DNA of 64,000 nucleotides from an alpha proteobacterium HIMB59 (GTDB taxonomy: Bacteria; Pseudomonadota; Alphaproteobacteria; HIMB59): positions 58,143 to 122,142 of the forward strand of contig SGZV01000001.1 in NCBI GenBank assembly GCA_004321805.1. The letters are read 5' to 3'. The position numbers were made by a program, and so were the translations under genes. A model generated the notes under the pieces. The model had not been told where the DNA came from. It saw only the letters and a program-made list of their open reading frames with translations, and ran no database searches. Below are positions 29,931 to 39,950 of the stretch, in pieces (positions within the stretch are counted from its first letter, which is position 1; the number at the start of each line of letters is the position of its first letter).

Positions 29931-29932
29931 GA

Positions 29933-30313
29933 ATGACTCAAAAACATAATCATTTAATCGTTAGAGCTGATATTGGTTGGTGTCCTAAAGAAGAGGATTT
30001 AAATAAGATCTCTGATTGGATCAGAGCCCTAATTAAAAAAATTGATATGAAATTATTAGCAGGTCCATACACTACTTACGTCAACGAAAAGGGTAATAAA
30101 GGCATGACTTCAGTTGCAATTATTGAAACTAGTCATATAGCATTACATATATGGGATGAAAGTAATCCAGGACTGATGCAATTAGATGTTTATTCTTGTG
30201 CTGATTTTTTACCTAATGATGTTTTTAATCAAGTTAATTTAATGTTTAAAACGATTAAAATGGAGTACAAGTTTCTTGATAGAGAAAAAGAATTAGTAGA
30301 GGTTAATTTGTGA
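29933..30313 (+). CDS. S-adenosylmethionine decarboxylase proenzyme-like
   Basis: IIETSHIALHIWDE resembles the ESH self-cleavage site, LDVYSCADF catalytic Cys region; size 126 aa. Confidence 0.8.
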   Translation: MTQKHNHLIVRADIGWCPKEEDLNKISDWIRALIKKIDMKLLAGPYTTYVNEKGNKGMTSVAIIETSHIALHIWDESNPGLMQLDVYSCADFLPNDVFNQVNLMFKTIKMEYKFLDREKELVEVNL

Positions 30314-31419
30314 TTATTGGTGTTCCAAAAGAAATTAAAAATAATGAGTTTAGAGTTGGTTTAACTCCTCAAAGTATCGAAACATTAATAGATAATGGTC
30401 ATGAAGTCATTGTGGAGTCTAATGCCGGTATTGGTTCAGGGTTTTCTGATGAAGATTATATTAATATTGGTGCAAAAATATTTAAAACACCCAATGATAT
30501 TTATGAAAAATCAGAACTCATAATCAAAGTCAAGGAGCCTCAATTAAGTGAAACTCAATTATTAAAACCCAATCAAATTCTTTTTACCTATCTTCATTTA
30601 GCTTCATCAAAAAATTTAACAGAACAGCTTTTAGAGAGTAAATGTACATCTATTGCTTACGAAACTATTACAAGTGACTCTCAGGGACTGCCATTGTTAA
30701 CACCTATGAGTGAAATTGCAGGACGTTTATCTATTCAAGCTGGAGCTAGGTGCTTGGAAAAACATTCAGGTGGAAGTGGAATTTTACTTGGGGGTTCTAG
30801 TTATAGCCCACCTGCAAATACTTTAGTCATTGGTGGAGGTGTAGTTGGGTACAATGCTGCATTAATTGCAGATGGAATGAAATCTCATTTGACTATTTTA
30901 GAAAAAAATAATGAAAGAATTGATTTTTTAAAAAATGAATTTCCAAAGGCTCAAATTCTAAATATTGATGATATTAATATGGAGGATATTGTTTCTGAAT
31001 ATGATCTTATTGTTGGAGCAGTATTAATACCAGGAGCTCAAGCACCTCAAATTATTCAAAAAAAACACCTTCAATTAATGAAACACTCTTGTGTTATGGT
31101 TGATGTTGCAATTGACCAGGGGGGATGTTTTGAGACAAGTAAGGCTACTACTCATGAAGATCCAACGTATGTAATTGATAATGTTATTCATTACTGTGTT
31201 GCAAATATGCCAGGAGCTGTTCCAAGAACTTCAACAATTTCTCTAAACACAGCAACATTACCCTATATTCAAAAATTAGCTAACTCAGGTATTGAAGCAT
31301 TTTGCAAAAATTCTGCTCATCACTTAAACGGACTAAGTACTTATAAAGGGATGTTGACATATAAACCTGTAGCAGATTTGTTTAAACTTACATATTCTTC
31401 TCCAATTGATATTTTTTGA
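30310..31419 (+). CDS. ald: Alanine dehydrogenase
   Basis: MIIGVPKEIKNNEFRVGLTP, GGGVVGYNAA, VDVAIDQGGCFETS, NMPGAVPRTST. Confidence 0.96.
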   Translation: MIIGVPKEIKNNEFRVGLTPQSIETLIDNGHEVIVESNAGIGSGFSDEDYINIGAKIFKTPNDIYEKSELIIKVKEPQLSETQLLKPNQILFTYLHLASSKNLTEQLLESKCTSIAYETITSDSQGLPLLTPMSEIAGRLSIQAGARCLEKHSGGSGILLGGSSYSPPANTLVIGGGVVGYNAALIADGMKSHLTILEKNNERIDFLKNEFPKAQILNIDDINMEDIVSEYDLIVGAVLIPGAQAPQIIQKKHLQLMKHSCVMVDVAIDQGGCFETSKATTHEDPTYVIDNVIHYCVANMPGAVPRTSTISLNTATLPYIQKLANSGIEAFCKNSAHHLNGLSTYKGMLTYKPVADLFKLTYSSPIDIF

Positions 31420-32798
31420 ATAAAAGCACTCTTCCAGAACTAATATCTCCATATTTTTTCTTAAATGAAAAATTTTATGATGAAGTTAAGCCTGCAAATT
31501 TTCCAAATACAATAATAAGATATAGAAATATCAATTTTAAAGAATTTTCAAATATTGACGATCAAGAGTGGATTAATTTTTTTGCTTTATTTGAACATAA
31601 AGAACTGCCATTAAAAAAGAATCTTGCCATGAAGTATCATGGACATCAATTTAGAGTATATAATCCTAATATTGGTGATGGCAGAGGCTTTACGATTGCT
31701 CAATTTTATAAGAATAAAAAACTTTATGATTTAGGAACTAAAGGGAGTGGTGTGACTCCATACTCTAGAGGTGGAGATGGACGATTGACGCTTAAAGGAG
31801 GTGTAAGAGAGGTATTGTGTAGTAATTACCTCGATGCTCAAGGTGTTAGCACTTCTCAATCATTATCATTAATTGAAACGGGTGAAAACCTCATTAGATC
31901 CGATGAACCTTCTCCAACAAGATCAAGTATTTTAGTTAGAGTTTCCCATTCACACATAAGAATAGGTACTTTTCAATATCATGCTTACCATCAAGATCAT
32001 GATAGTCTGGAATTATTAATAAAATCAGTGGGTAAACATTATCTATTCCTTGATGAAAAAAACAATAGTCCTCTAAACTTTTTCAAGAGTGTTGTTAAAA
32101 AATGCGCAAAACTTGCTGCATCTTATCATATTTGTGGTTTTGTTCATGGGGTTTTGAATACAGATAACATAAATATTAATGGAGAAAGCTTTGACTATGG
32201 GCCGTACCGATTTTTAGAAAAATATGACCCTCACAAAATAGCAGCATACTTTGATCACTCAGGTTTATATAAATTTTCTAATCAAACTGATGCAATTTTT
32301 TGGAACCTACAACAGTTAGCTTCAATAATGACTATTTTCTTAGAAGATAATCCAATTGTAAATGAGTTAAAAAAATATGTTAACTACTATAATGAAGAAG
32401 TTATTAAACTATTTTATGAAAAACTATCACTTCAACCTAGTGATGATTATGAGAGTAATCAATTATTTCTGAATAATTTTTATCAAATTTTAAGTCAGTA
32501 TCCATATATGTATGAAGAAATTTTTTTTGACTTTAGAGGTGGACGACAGAATCAAAGATTTAAAACTGAAATTAAGGAAAAGTATAAAAATCATGACTTA
32601 GAAAAGATTTTTAGTAATCAAGAGGCTATATCAAATTTTAATTCTCTTGAGTTCTACAAGCCAGAGACCTTACTTTATGAAGAAATTGAAAAAATTTGGT
32701 ATCAAATTGAAAAAAATGATGACTGGTCATTGTTTAATAAAAAAATCAATAGTATAAATGAATATAAGAGAATAGTTTCAAAAAATGGATTGGGATAA
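31416..32798 (+). CDS. selO: Protein adenylyltransferase SelO/YdiU family
   Basis: KYHGHQF, DLGTKGSGVTPYSRGGDGRLTLKGGVREVL, HGVLNTDNININGESFDYGPYRF. Confidence 0.92.
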   Translation: MNKSTLPELISPYFFLNEKFYDEVKPANFPNTIIRYRNINFKEFSNIDDQEWINFFALFEHKELPLKKNLAMKYHGHQFRVYNPNIGDGRGFTIAQFYKNKKLYDLGTKGSGVTPYSRGGDGRLTLKGGVREVLCSNYLDAQGVSTSQSLSLIETGENLIRSDEPSPTRSSILVRVSHSHIRIGTFQYHAYHQDHDSLELLIKSVGKHYLFLDEKNNSPLNFFKSVVKKCAKLAASYHICGFVHGVLNTDNININGESFDYGPYRFLEKYDPHKIAAYFDHSGLYKFSNQTDAIFWNLQQLASIMTIFLEDNPIVNELKKYVNYYNEEVIKLFYEKLSLQPSDDYESNQLFLNNFYQILSQYPYMYEEIFFDFRGGRQNQRFKTEIKEKYKNHDLEKIFSNQEAISNFNSLEFYKPETLLYEEIEKIWYQIEKNDDWSLFNKKINSINEYKRIVSKNGLG

Positions 32799-33672
32799 AT
32801 TAAAAATTTTTCATAATGTTGCTTTAGATTTAAATATATCTGAAGCTGCCCATAAAATGAATATAAGTCACTCCTCTATTAGTAGACAGATAAGTGCGCT
32901 AGAAAGAGAGCTCAGAGTTTCACTTTTTAAAAGACATGCACGAGGTTTGACATTAACTGAACAAGGAAAGATCCTATTTAAAACCGCACATGATATTTTT
33001 GGCAAAATTGCCCTAACAGAGGCTCAATTAACTGAGTCAAAAGAAAAACCCACCGGCCCTTTGACAATAGCTGCAACTGTAGCCTTCGGTACAACTTGGT
33101 TAGCTCCAAGAATTAATAAATTTACAAGTTCATACCCAGATATAGATGTCTCTATAAGAATTGAGAATAAATATACAGATTTATCACAGGGAGAAGCAGA
33201 CGTAGCTTTAAGACTAAATGAACCCAAACAGGTAGATTTAATTAGACTACCTTTATACGCTTTTCAATTTAGAATATATTCTTCACCAGAATATATTGAA
33301 AAACATGGCATTCCTAAAGATGATAGCGAACTAGTCAAACATAATATTATTGCTTTTGGCCATGATGTTGAACCATCTATCCCGGATGTAAATTGTATTT
33401 TAGATTTCCTCCCCAAAAATAAAAAATATAAAAAACTATTTATATCAAATATGTACGGTGTTATGCGTGCCATTAGTGGTGGTGCAGGCATCGGTGCTTT
33501 ACCAGAATACATGAAGACCTCTAAAAATAATTTAGTACCTATTTTGCCAAATTTGAAAACACCAAAAGCAACAATTTACTTCACTTACCCTCCTGAGTTA
33601 AAGGGTTCAAAAAAAATTGAAGCTTTAAGAGATTTTTTGGTTCGTGAAGTTAATAAAGAAAAAAAGAATTAA
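32785..33672 (+). CDS. LysR family transcriptional regulator
   Basis: N-terminal HTH SEAAHKMNISHSSISRQISALERELRVSLFKRHARGLTLTEQG. Confidence 0.95.
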   Translation: MDWDKLKIFHNVALDLNISEAAHKMNISHSSISRQISALERELRVSLFKRHARGLTLTEQGKILFKTAHDIFGKIALTEAQLTESKEKPTGPLTIAATVAFGTTWLAPRINKFTSSYPDIDVSIRIENKYTDLSQGEADVALRLNEPKQVDLIRLPLYAFQFRIYSSPEYIEKHGIPKDDSELVKHNIIAFGHDVEPSIPDVNCILDFLPKNKKYKKLFISNMYGVMRAISGGAGIGALPEYMKTSKNNLVPILPNLKTPKATIYFTYPPELKGSKKIEALRDFLVREVNKEKKN

Positions 33673-33845
33673 TCTCTTCTAATAAATTTTTTATTACAAT
33701 AGTTACAGACCACTTCCTGATTTTTATCAATTTTAAAATAAACAGCTGGATGACCTAATTCTTCGTTACCTCCATCACACATTACCTTATCTGTTTTTGG
33801 AGATACATATTCGACATCAATTTGATTTTTAGATTGATCGCTCAT
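33669..33845 (-). CDS. Zinc-finger (zf-CHCC, NDUFS6-like) small protein, 58 aa
   Basis: Own translation: MSDQSKNQIDVEYVSPKTDKVMCDGGNEELGHPAVYFKIDKNQEVVCNYCNKKFIRRD; C...GHP..Y..ID....V.C.YC.K.F pattern; missing from the supplied ORF track. Confidence 0.9.
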   Translation of the reverse strand: MSDQSKNQIDVEYVSPKTDKVMCDGGNEELGHPAVYFKIDKNQEVVCNYCNKKFIRRD

Positions 33846-35704
33846 AATGATACAAGTTCTGCAATAAGATTAGTATATTTTTTAGGATCATCAAGGTTTT
33901 CTCCTTCCATTAACTTTGCATGATCATATAGGATTTCACTAAATTTATCTTTTTGAGATTTTTCAAGAGATTTTACTTTGGATACTAGAGTGTGATTGAT
34001 ATTAATTTCTAATATTCTTTTTTCATCAGATATATTTTGATTATTAGCTGCCATTAACTTTTTTAAATGCATATCCATATCATTTTCATCAGCAACTAGG
34101 CAGGAAGCACTTGTTGTTAACCTTTTTGAAACTTTAACATCTTTTACTTTATCTTTAAGAAGATCTTTAAGATATGCAACAAAATCTAAATTCTCTTTAG
34201 GTTCTTTTATATCTTCAGATTTGTCAGACTTTTCTTCTATATCTACTTCACCTTTTGTAATGGAAGTGAATTCATATTCTTTAAACTTCATTTTCATAGG
34301 CATCCAGAATTCATCAACTGGATCTATAATTAAGAGGACATTAATATTTTTGTTTTTAAATAACTCCATTTGAGGAGAATTAATTAAATTTTCCTTATTT
34401 TCACCAGAGATATAGTAAATTTTCTTTTTCTCATTTGAAAAATCTGAAATGTATTCATCAAGAGAAATCATCTCATTTTTTTCAGAACAATGAAAAAGAG
34501 TGAATTCAAAAATTTGATCATGAAAGTCATTAAATTCATAAAGTCCTTCTTTAATAACCGGTCCAAAGTTTTTCCAAAATGAAAGAAATTCATCAGGTTT
34601 TTTTTTCTTTAATTCACTTATTTCTTTTAAAATTCTTTTTGTAATTGCATTTGAAATTTTATTAATAACAGCATTATTTTGTAATATTTCTCTTGAAATA
34701 TTAAGACTTAAATCCTCAGTATCAACAACTCCAGGAATGAATCTAAGCCAAGCTGGAATAAGAGACTCGAGTTTATCTGAAATAAAAACTTTGTTTACAT
34801 AGAGCTTTAATTTGTTCTTTCTATCAGGATGATATAAATCTTGTGGTTGGGACTTAGGCAAGTAAAGCAGGGCAGTATAGTTTACAACTCCCTCAGCTTT
34901 GAAATGAATAGTTTTCAGTGGATCATCATAAAAATTTGAAATTTGATTAAAAAAGTTTTTATAGTCCTCTTCTTTAATTTTTGATTTATCTTTTAACCAT
35001 ATTGCTTCTGCAGAATTAATTTGTGATTCAACTTCTTTTTTGTCTTTTTTTTCTTTATCGTCTTCTTCTGATGAGACAAAAATAGGGAAAGGGACAAAAT
35101 CAGAATATTTTTTAATTATTTCTTCAATACGATATTTACTTAAAAACTCACTCTCGTCTTTTTTTATAGATAAAACGATTTCAGTTCCGTTATTATTATA
35201 ATTTGTTTTTTCAATTGAGAATGTTCCTTTGCCATCTGAAGTCCATAAGAAACCCTCTTGACTATTATATTTTTTGGATCTTACTACTACTTGATCTGAA
35301 ACCATAAAAGAGGAATAAAAACCAACTCCAAATTTACCAATTTGATTAATGTCTCCTTTTTTATCACCCATCTTCTTAATAAAATCCTCTGTTCCAGATT
35401 TGGCAATGGTGCCTAAATTAGATTGCATATCTTTTTCATCCATTCCAATACCATTGTCTTTAATTGTAATTGTTTTGTTTTTTTCGTTTATATGAACTCG
35501 TATTTCAAATTGTTTGGTCTTTTCTACACTGGAGTCTGTCTGGCTTACATAACGAAGTTTTTCACAAGCATCAGATGAATTAGAAATTAATTCTCTTAAA
35601 AATATTTCTTTCTCTGTATAAAGTGAGTTAGCTACGATATCTAACAGTTTTGAAACTTCTGTTTCAAACTTAACAGTTTTCTTTTCCGCTTGTTGTTTAG
35701 TCAT
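33842..35704 (-). CDS. htpG: Molecular chaperone HtpG (Hsp90)
   Basis: FLRELISNSSDACEKLRY, DNGIGM, GKFGVGFYSSFMV. Confidence 0.97.
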   Translation of the reverse strand: MTKQQAEKKTVKFETEVSKLLDIVANSLYTEKEIFLRELISNSSDACEKLRYVSQTDSSVEKTKQFEIRVHINEKNKTITIKDNGIGMDEKDMQSNLGTIAKSGTEDFIKKMGDKKGDINQIGKFGVGFYSSFMVSDQVVVRSKKYNSQEGFLWTSDGKGTFSIEKTNYNNNGTEIVLSIKKDESEFLSKYRIEEIIKKYSDFVPFPIFVSSEEDDKEKKDKKEVESQINSAEAIWLKDKSKIKEEDYKNFFNQISNFYDDPLKTIHFKAEGVVNYTALLYLPKSQPQDLYHPDRKNKLKLYVNKVFISDKLESLIPAWLRFIPGVVDTEDLSLNISREILQNNAVINKISNAITKRILKEISELKKKKPDEFLSFWKNFGPVIKEGLYEFNDFHDQIFEFTLFHCSEKNEMISLDEYISDFSNEKKKIYYISGENKENLINSPQMELFKNKNINVLLIIDPVDEFWMPMKMKFKEYEFTSITKGEVDIEEKSDKSEDIKEPKENLDFVAYLKDLLKDKVKDVKVSKRLTTSASCLVADENDMDMHLKKLMAANNQNISDEKRILEININHTLVSKVKSLEKSQKDKFSEILYDHAKLMEGENLDDPKKYTNLIAELVSL

Positions 35705-35730
35705 TTTTTTCTAATATTCCTTTATAAGTT

Positions 35731-37083
35731 ATGTTTACCAATGATAACACTGAGTGTTCTACAAAAATTTCAATCATTTCACAAAATAAATTTGATCAAT
35801 GGTTAATAAAACAGTCAATATTTAATAAAAATTGGTGTTTATCAAATAATTTCAAGGGTGAAAAAGGAAAAATCCTAAAGATTCCATATGATGATGGCCG
35901 TTTAAAAGAGGTTGTAATTGGAGAGGGAAAAAATGCTGATTTATCAGGGATCAGTTCATTTTCTTCAACAAATATAGGTAATTATTTCAGCTTTCTTAAA
36001 TATTCTGATTCTTCTGAAACAGATGTTCAAAAAGCATGGATTTGGGGCCAACATCAATTAAGGCATAAAACTTCTCAAAATTCTTTATATGTAAAAGATA
36101 AGGATAAAATTAAATTTTTAAATCATTACTCAAAAGCAACAAAACTCTCATTGGACTTAATTAATATGCCAGCTAATGAACTCAATCCGTTAACATTTAA
36201 TAACATTGTCAAAAATCATAAGCTATTTTCAAAATTTTATTTTAAAAAATATACAGACTCTCAAATTAAAAAGCTCTTTCCTCTTACTTACGCAGTAGGA
36301 AAATCATCAAATATTCATCCACAATTTTTACAAGTCTCAAATAAAAAAATTAATAATAAAGATCAACCGATAGTTATTATTGGAAAAGGAGTTACTTTCG
36401 ATACAGGAGGAGTCAATATTAAACCCGGGAATTCAATGAGAAATATGAAAAAGGATATGGGGGGCGCCTCTATAGCCTTATCATTATTTTTATTATCGTC
36501 TTATTTATTAAAGAAAAGTAAAATTGTGCTTCTTATCCCTGCAGCAGAAAACTCTATTTCATCTAAGGCAATGAGGCCAGGAGATGTATACAACTCTCGA
36601 TCTGGAAAATCTATTGAGATCTCTCATACCGATGCTGAAGGAAGATTACTACTAGCAGATGCTATGGAATTGGCTAATGAATTAAATCCATCAATAATAA
36701 TTGATTTTGCTACTTTAACTGGTGCAGCTAGAGTGGCGTTAGGTGAGGATTTGCCTGCTTACTTCTGTAATCATGAGCCTACTATAAAAAAAATTGAAAT
36801 GTTAAATAGTAGAAAGTTAAGGTGTTGGAGATTACCTCTATTTAAAAATTATAAATCTAAACTTCAATCTAAAGTAGCTGATTTATGTAATGCATCGCTT
36901 GATGGAATGGCAGGTTCAATAACCGCAGCATTATTTATTGAGGAATTTATTTTATCACCTAAAACTCCATGGGTTCACTTTGATACTTATGCATGGTCAT
37001 CAGGATCGATGATTTCATCAAAAGGTGCAGCGCTCCAAGGCCTTGATATTATGAGTGATTTTTTAAATGAGAATTTCTCATGA
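35731..37083 (+). CDS. M17 leucyl aminopeptidase family
   Basis: GKGVTFDTGGVNIKP, KDMGGA, NTDAEGRLLLAD-like SHTDAEGRLLLADA. Confidence 0.94.
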   Translation: MFTNDNTECSTKISIISQNKFDQWLIKQSIFNKNWCLSNNFKGEKGKILKIPYDDGRLKEVVIGEGKNADLSGISSFSSTNIGNYFSFLKYSDSSETDVQKAWIWGQHQLRHKTSQNSLYVKDKDKIKFLNHYSKATKLSLDLINMPANELNPLTFNNIVKNHKLFSKFYFKKYTDSQIKKLFPLTYAVGKSSNIHPQFLQVSNKKINNKDQPIVIIGKGVTFDTGGVNIKPGNSMRNMKKDMGGASIALSLFLLSSYLLKKSKIVLLIPAAENSISSKAMRPGDVYNSRSGKSIEISHTDAEGRLLLADAMELANELNPSIIIDFATLTGAARVALGEDLPAYFCNHEPTIKKIEMLNSRKLRCWRLPLFKNYKSKLQSKVADLCNASLDGMAGSITAALFIEEFILSPKTPWVHFDTYAWSSGSMISSKGAALQGLDIMSDFLNENFS

Positions 37084-37664
37084 TAAAGTTTTTATTAATT
37101 TTTTTTCTTTTTTTAGCTGGTTGTGTTACTGATAGGTCATTTAATCAATCAAATATTTGCGATATTTTTAAAACAAACCCCAAATGGAAATTATACACTG
37201 AGAATACAAAAGAAAAATGGGGTGTTCCTGTCAGTCTACAATTAAGTTTTATCAAGCAAGAATCTTCATTTCAAAGGACAGCAAGACCACCAAGAAAAAA
37301 GGTTTTAGGCTTCATACCTGGTCTTAGGGCCTCAAGCGCTTATGGGTACAGCCAAGCACTTGATGGTACTTGGGAGGAATATAAAATTTCTACAGGTAAT
37401 TCAAATGCTGACAGAAAAAATTTTGAAGATGCTAGTGATTTTATAGGTTGGTACATTGATGGTTCATATAGACTTTTGAAACTCAATAAAAGTGATGTTT
37501 ATAATCATTATCTTGCTTACCATGAAGGCAGAGGCGGATATCAAAAAAAATCATTTAATAAGAAGAAATGGCTGTTGGATGTAGCAAAAAAAGTTGAAAG
37601 ACAAGCTAAAGAGTATTCAAGCCAAATTAAAAAATGTAACTTTCACAAGAATAGTGTTTTTTAA
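37080..37664 (+). CDS. Lipoprotein with transglycosylase SLT-like domain
   Basis: Lipobox FLAGC, SFIKQESSFQRTARP...SSAYGYSQALDGTWEEYK, HYLAYHEGRGGY. Confidence 0.82.
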   Translation: MIKFLLIFFLFLAGCVTDRSFNQSNICDIFKTNPKWKLYTENTKEKWGVPVSLQLSFIKQESSFQRTARPPRKKVLGFIPGLRASSAYGYSQALDGTWEEYKISTGNSNADRKNFEDASDFIGWYIDGSYRLLKLNKSDVYNHYLAYHEGRGGYQKKSFNKKKWLLDVAKKVERQAKEYSSQIKKCNFHKNSVF

Positions 37665-39002
37665 ATGTTACAAAAATCTGATCTTATAAATTATTTTCAT
37701 TCAAGCTTTACAGATAAAGATCACAAAGGAATAGGTACCGAGCATGAAAAATTTATCTTTCATTGTAAGAATAAAAAAAGAATTGAATTTGATGGCGAAG
37801 TAAGCATTCAAAACTTATTTAAATTTTTACTAAGTAAGGGCTGGCAAAAAAATGAATATAATGCTTACAATCAGTTAATTTCACTTTCTAAAAATGGAGC
37901 GAGCGTAACCCTTGAGCCTGGATGTCAATTAGAACTATCTGGGAAGATTTTAAAAAATGTCCATCAAACATGTACTGAAACCTATGAGCATCTAAATGAA
38001 TTACAAGAATATGCTGAGCAAAATAATCTATGTATTATTGGTATGGGATTTGATCCCATCAGTGATTTAGATAGCATTAATTTTATTCCTAAGGATAGGT
38101 ATAAAATTATGAAAAATTATATGCCAAAAGTAGGTACTAGAGGCCTAGATATGATGACAAGAACGTGCACAGTTCAGGCAAATTTTGATTATTTTGATAA
38201 TGAGGACTTAATAAAAAAATTTGTTGTTTCCAATAGAATACAACCAATTGTTATGTCTTTATTTTGCAATTCACCATTCAAAGAATCACAAAAAAATAAC
38301 TTGTTGAGTAACAGAATACATACTTGGCAAGATACAGATGGTGAAAGATGTGGAATAAAAACTAATTTCATAAATAAAAATTTCTCTATTGAAGAGTATG
38401 TAGATTATGTTTTGAGTGTTAAAAATTATTTCCTTAAAATCAATGGAAAGCATGTAGACACAACTCAATATAGTTTTTTAGAATTATTAAATAAATCTAC
38501 AAATGATAGTAACCTAAATGACTACAGTCTTTCAATAACCGACTGGATTAATCATCTTTCAACTATCTTTACAGAGGTGAGGTTAAAGTCTTATATGGAA
38601 GTTAGAGGAGCTGATGCTGGTAAATGGGAGATGATTTGTGCCTTACCAGCTTTTTGGACAGGAATTCTTTATGATGAAGAAAATCTAGAGACGTTATGGC
38701 AAGAAACACATAGTTGGTCTTATGATGAAATTTTAAACTTATATAACAATGTACCCAAATATGGACTTCAATGTGAATTCATGAAAAAGAAAGTATATAT
38801 CGAAGCACAAAGATTACTTGAAATTGCAATATCAGGTTTAAATAGAAGGGCATATCTTAATTCTAATGGTCAAGATGAAAGTATTCATTTGGATAAATTA
38901 AAAAATATTATTAAAGATCAAAAAACTCCTGCTGATGTCTTGATAGAGGAGTTTAATCAGTCCCAAAATCTTAATTCATTGTTAAATCAAAGGTATTATT
39001 AA
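37665..39002 (+). CDS. gshA: Glutamate-cysteine ligase, plant/alphaproteobacterial type
   Basis: GIGTEHEKFIF, LEPGCQLELSG, MTRTCTVQANFDY, YMEVRGADAG. Confidence 0.93.
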   Translation: MLQKSDLINYFHSSFTDKDHKGIGTEHEKFIFHCKNKKRIEFDGEVSIQNLFKFLLSKGWQKNEYNAYNQLISLSKNGASVTLEPGCQLELSGKILKNVHQTCTETYEHLNELQEYAEQNNLCIIGMGFDPISDLDSINFIPKDRYKIMKNYMPKVGTRGLDMMTRTCTVQANFDYFDNEDLIKKFVVSNRIQPIVMSLFCNSPFKESQKNNLLSNRIHTWQDTDGERCGIKTNFINKNFSIEEYVDYVLSVKNYFLKINGKHVDTTQYSFLELLNKSTNDSNLNDYSLSITDWINHLSTIFTEVRLKSYMEVRGADAGKWEMICALPAFWTGILYDEENLETLWQETHSWSYDEILNLYNNVPKYGLQCEFMKKKVYIEAQRLLEIAISGLNRRAYLNSNGQDESIHLDKLKNIIKDQKTPADVLIEEFNQSQNLNSLLNQRYY

Positions 39003-39005
39003 ATT

Positions 39006-39950
39006 ATGAAATTTTTATTTCAGATGGATGACCCCAAGAAGATAAATATATCCGAGGACTCTACATATATGATTATTAAAGAGTCTTTGAATAGAGGAAT
39101 AGAGTGTTTTTATAATGATCCTAATTGGGTTTATGCTGATATTAATCGTAAAAATAAAATCAAATCTCATATTTTTAGAATTTTTTTAAAAGACAATGGG
39201 ACACTTACTTATGATATAAAAAATAAAATAAATGTAGATCTAGAAAATTTTAGCGCAATATTTATCAGACAGGACCCTCCTTACGATATGAAATATATTT
39301 CTAATACATATTTGCTAGAAAAATTAAAAAAACCAATGGTTATTAACAATCCCTCAGAATTAAGAAATTTTCCAGAAAAACATATTATGATGAACTTCCC
39401 TGATTTAACTCCATCAACAATTATTTCCTCAGATGTGGAAGTATTAATAAAATTTATTGAAAAAAATAATGAGGTTATTCTCAAGCCTGCTTATGGTAAT
39501 GGAGGTTTAGGAATAGTAAAAGTAGACGCTAGTAAAAGAAATCTTACGAATTTTTTATCAAAGTATATAAATCAATTCTCAAATAACCCAATTATCGCAC
39601 AGCGATTTCTAAAAAATTACATAAGAGGGGATAAAAGAGTCATTTTAATCAATGGAAATGTTAAAGGTTCAGTTTTAAGAGTTCCAAAAAAAAATAGTAT
39701 TAAATCTAACTTCCATGCTGGTGGATCAGCAGTTAAAACATCATTAAACAAAAAAGAGAAATTGATATGTCAAAAAATAAAAAATTTTTTAATAAACAAA
39801 AAATTATATTTTGTTGGAATAGATATAATTGATGGTTTTCTGACCGAAATAAATATTACCTCTCCAACGGGTATTCAAGAAATTAATCGTTTGGATGGTG
39901 TAAATATAGAAAAAAGTATTATTAATTTTGTATTAAAATCATTGAAGTAA
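39006..39950 (+). CDS. gshB: Glutathione synthetase
   Basis: FLFQMDDPKKINISEDSTYMI, IRQDPPYDMKYI, LKPAYGNGGLGIV, EINITSPTGIQEINRLDG. Confidence 0.94.
   Translation: MKFLFQMDDPKKINISEDSTYMIIKESLNRGIECFYNDPNWVYADINRKNKIKSHIFRIFLKDNGTLTYDIKNKINVDLENFSAIFIRQDPPYDMKYISNTYLLEKLKKPMVINNPSELRNFPEKHIMMNFPDLTPSTIISSDVEVLIKFIEKNNEVILKPAYGNGGLGIVKVDASKRNLTNFLSKYINQFSNNPIIAQRFLKNYIRGDKRVILINGNVKGSVLRVPKKNSIKSNFHAGGSAVKTSLNKKEKLICQKIKNFLINKKLYFVGIDIIDGFLTEINITSPTGIQEINRLDGVNIEKSIINFVLKSLK

Noticed and set aside
29826-29932. Assigning the AdoMetDC leader to SAM-II, SAM-V or speF RNA
   Set aside because: I could not recognise the conserved core nucleotides of those classes; left as an unclassified candidate.
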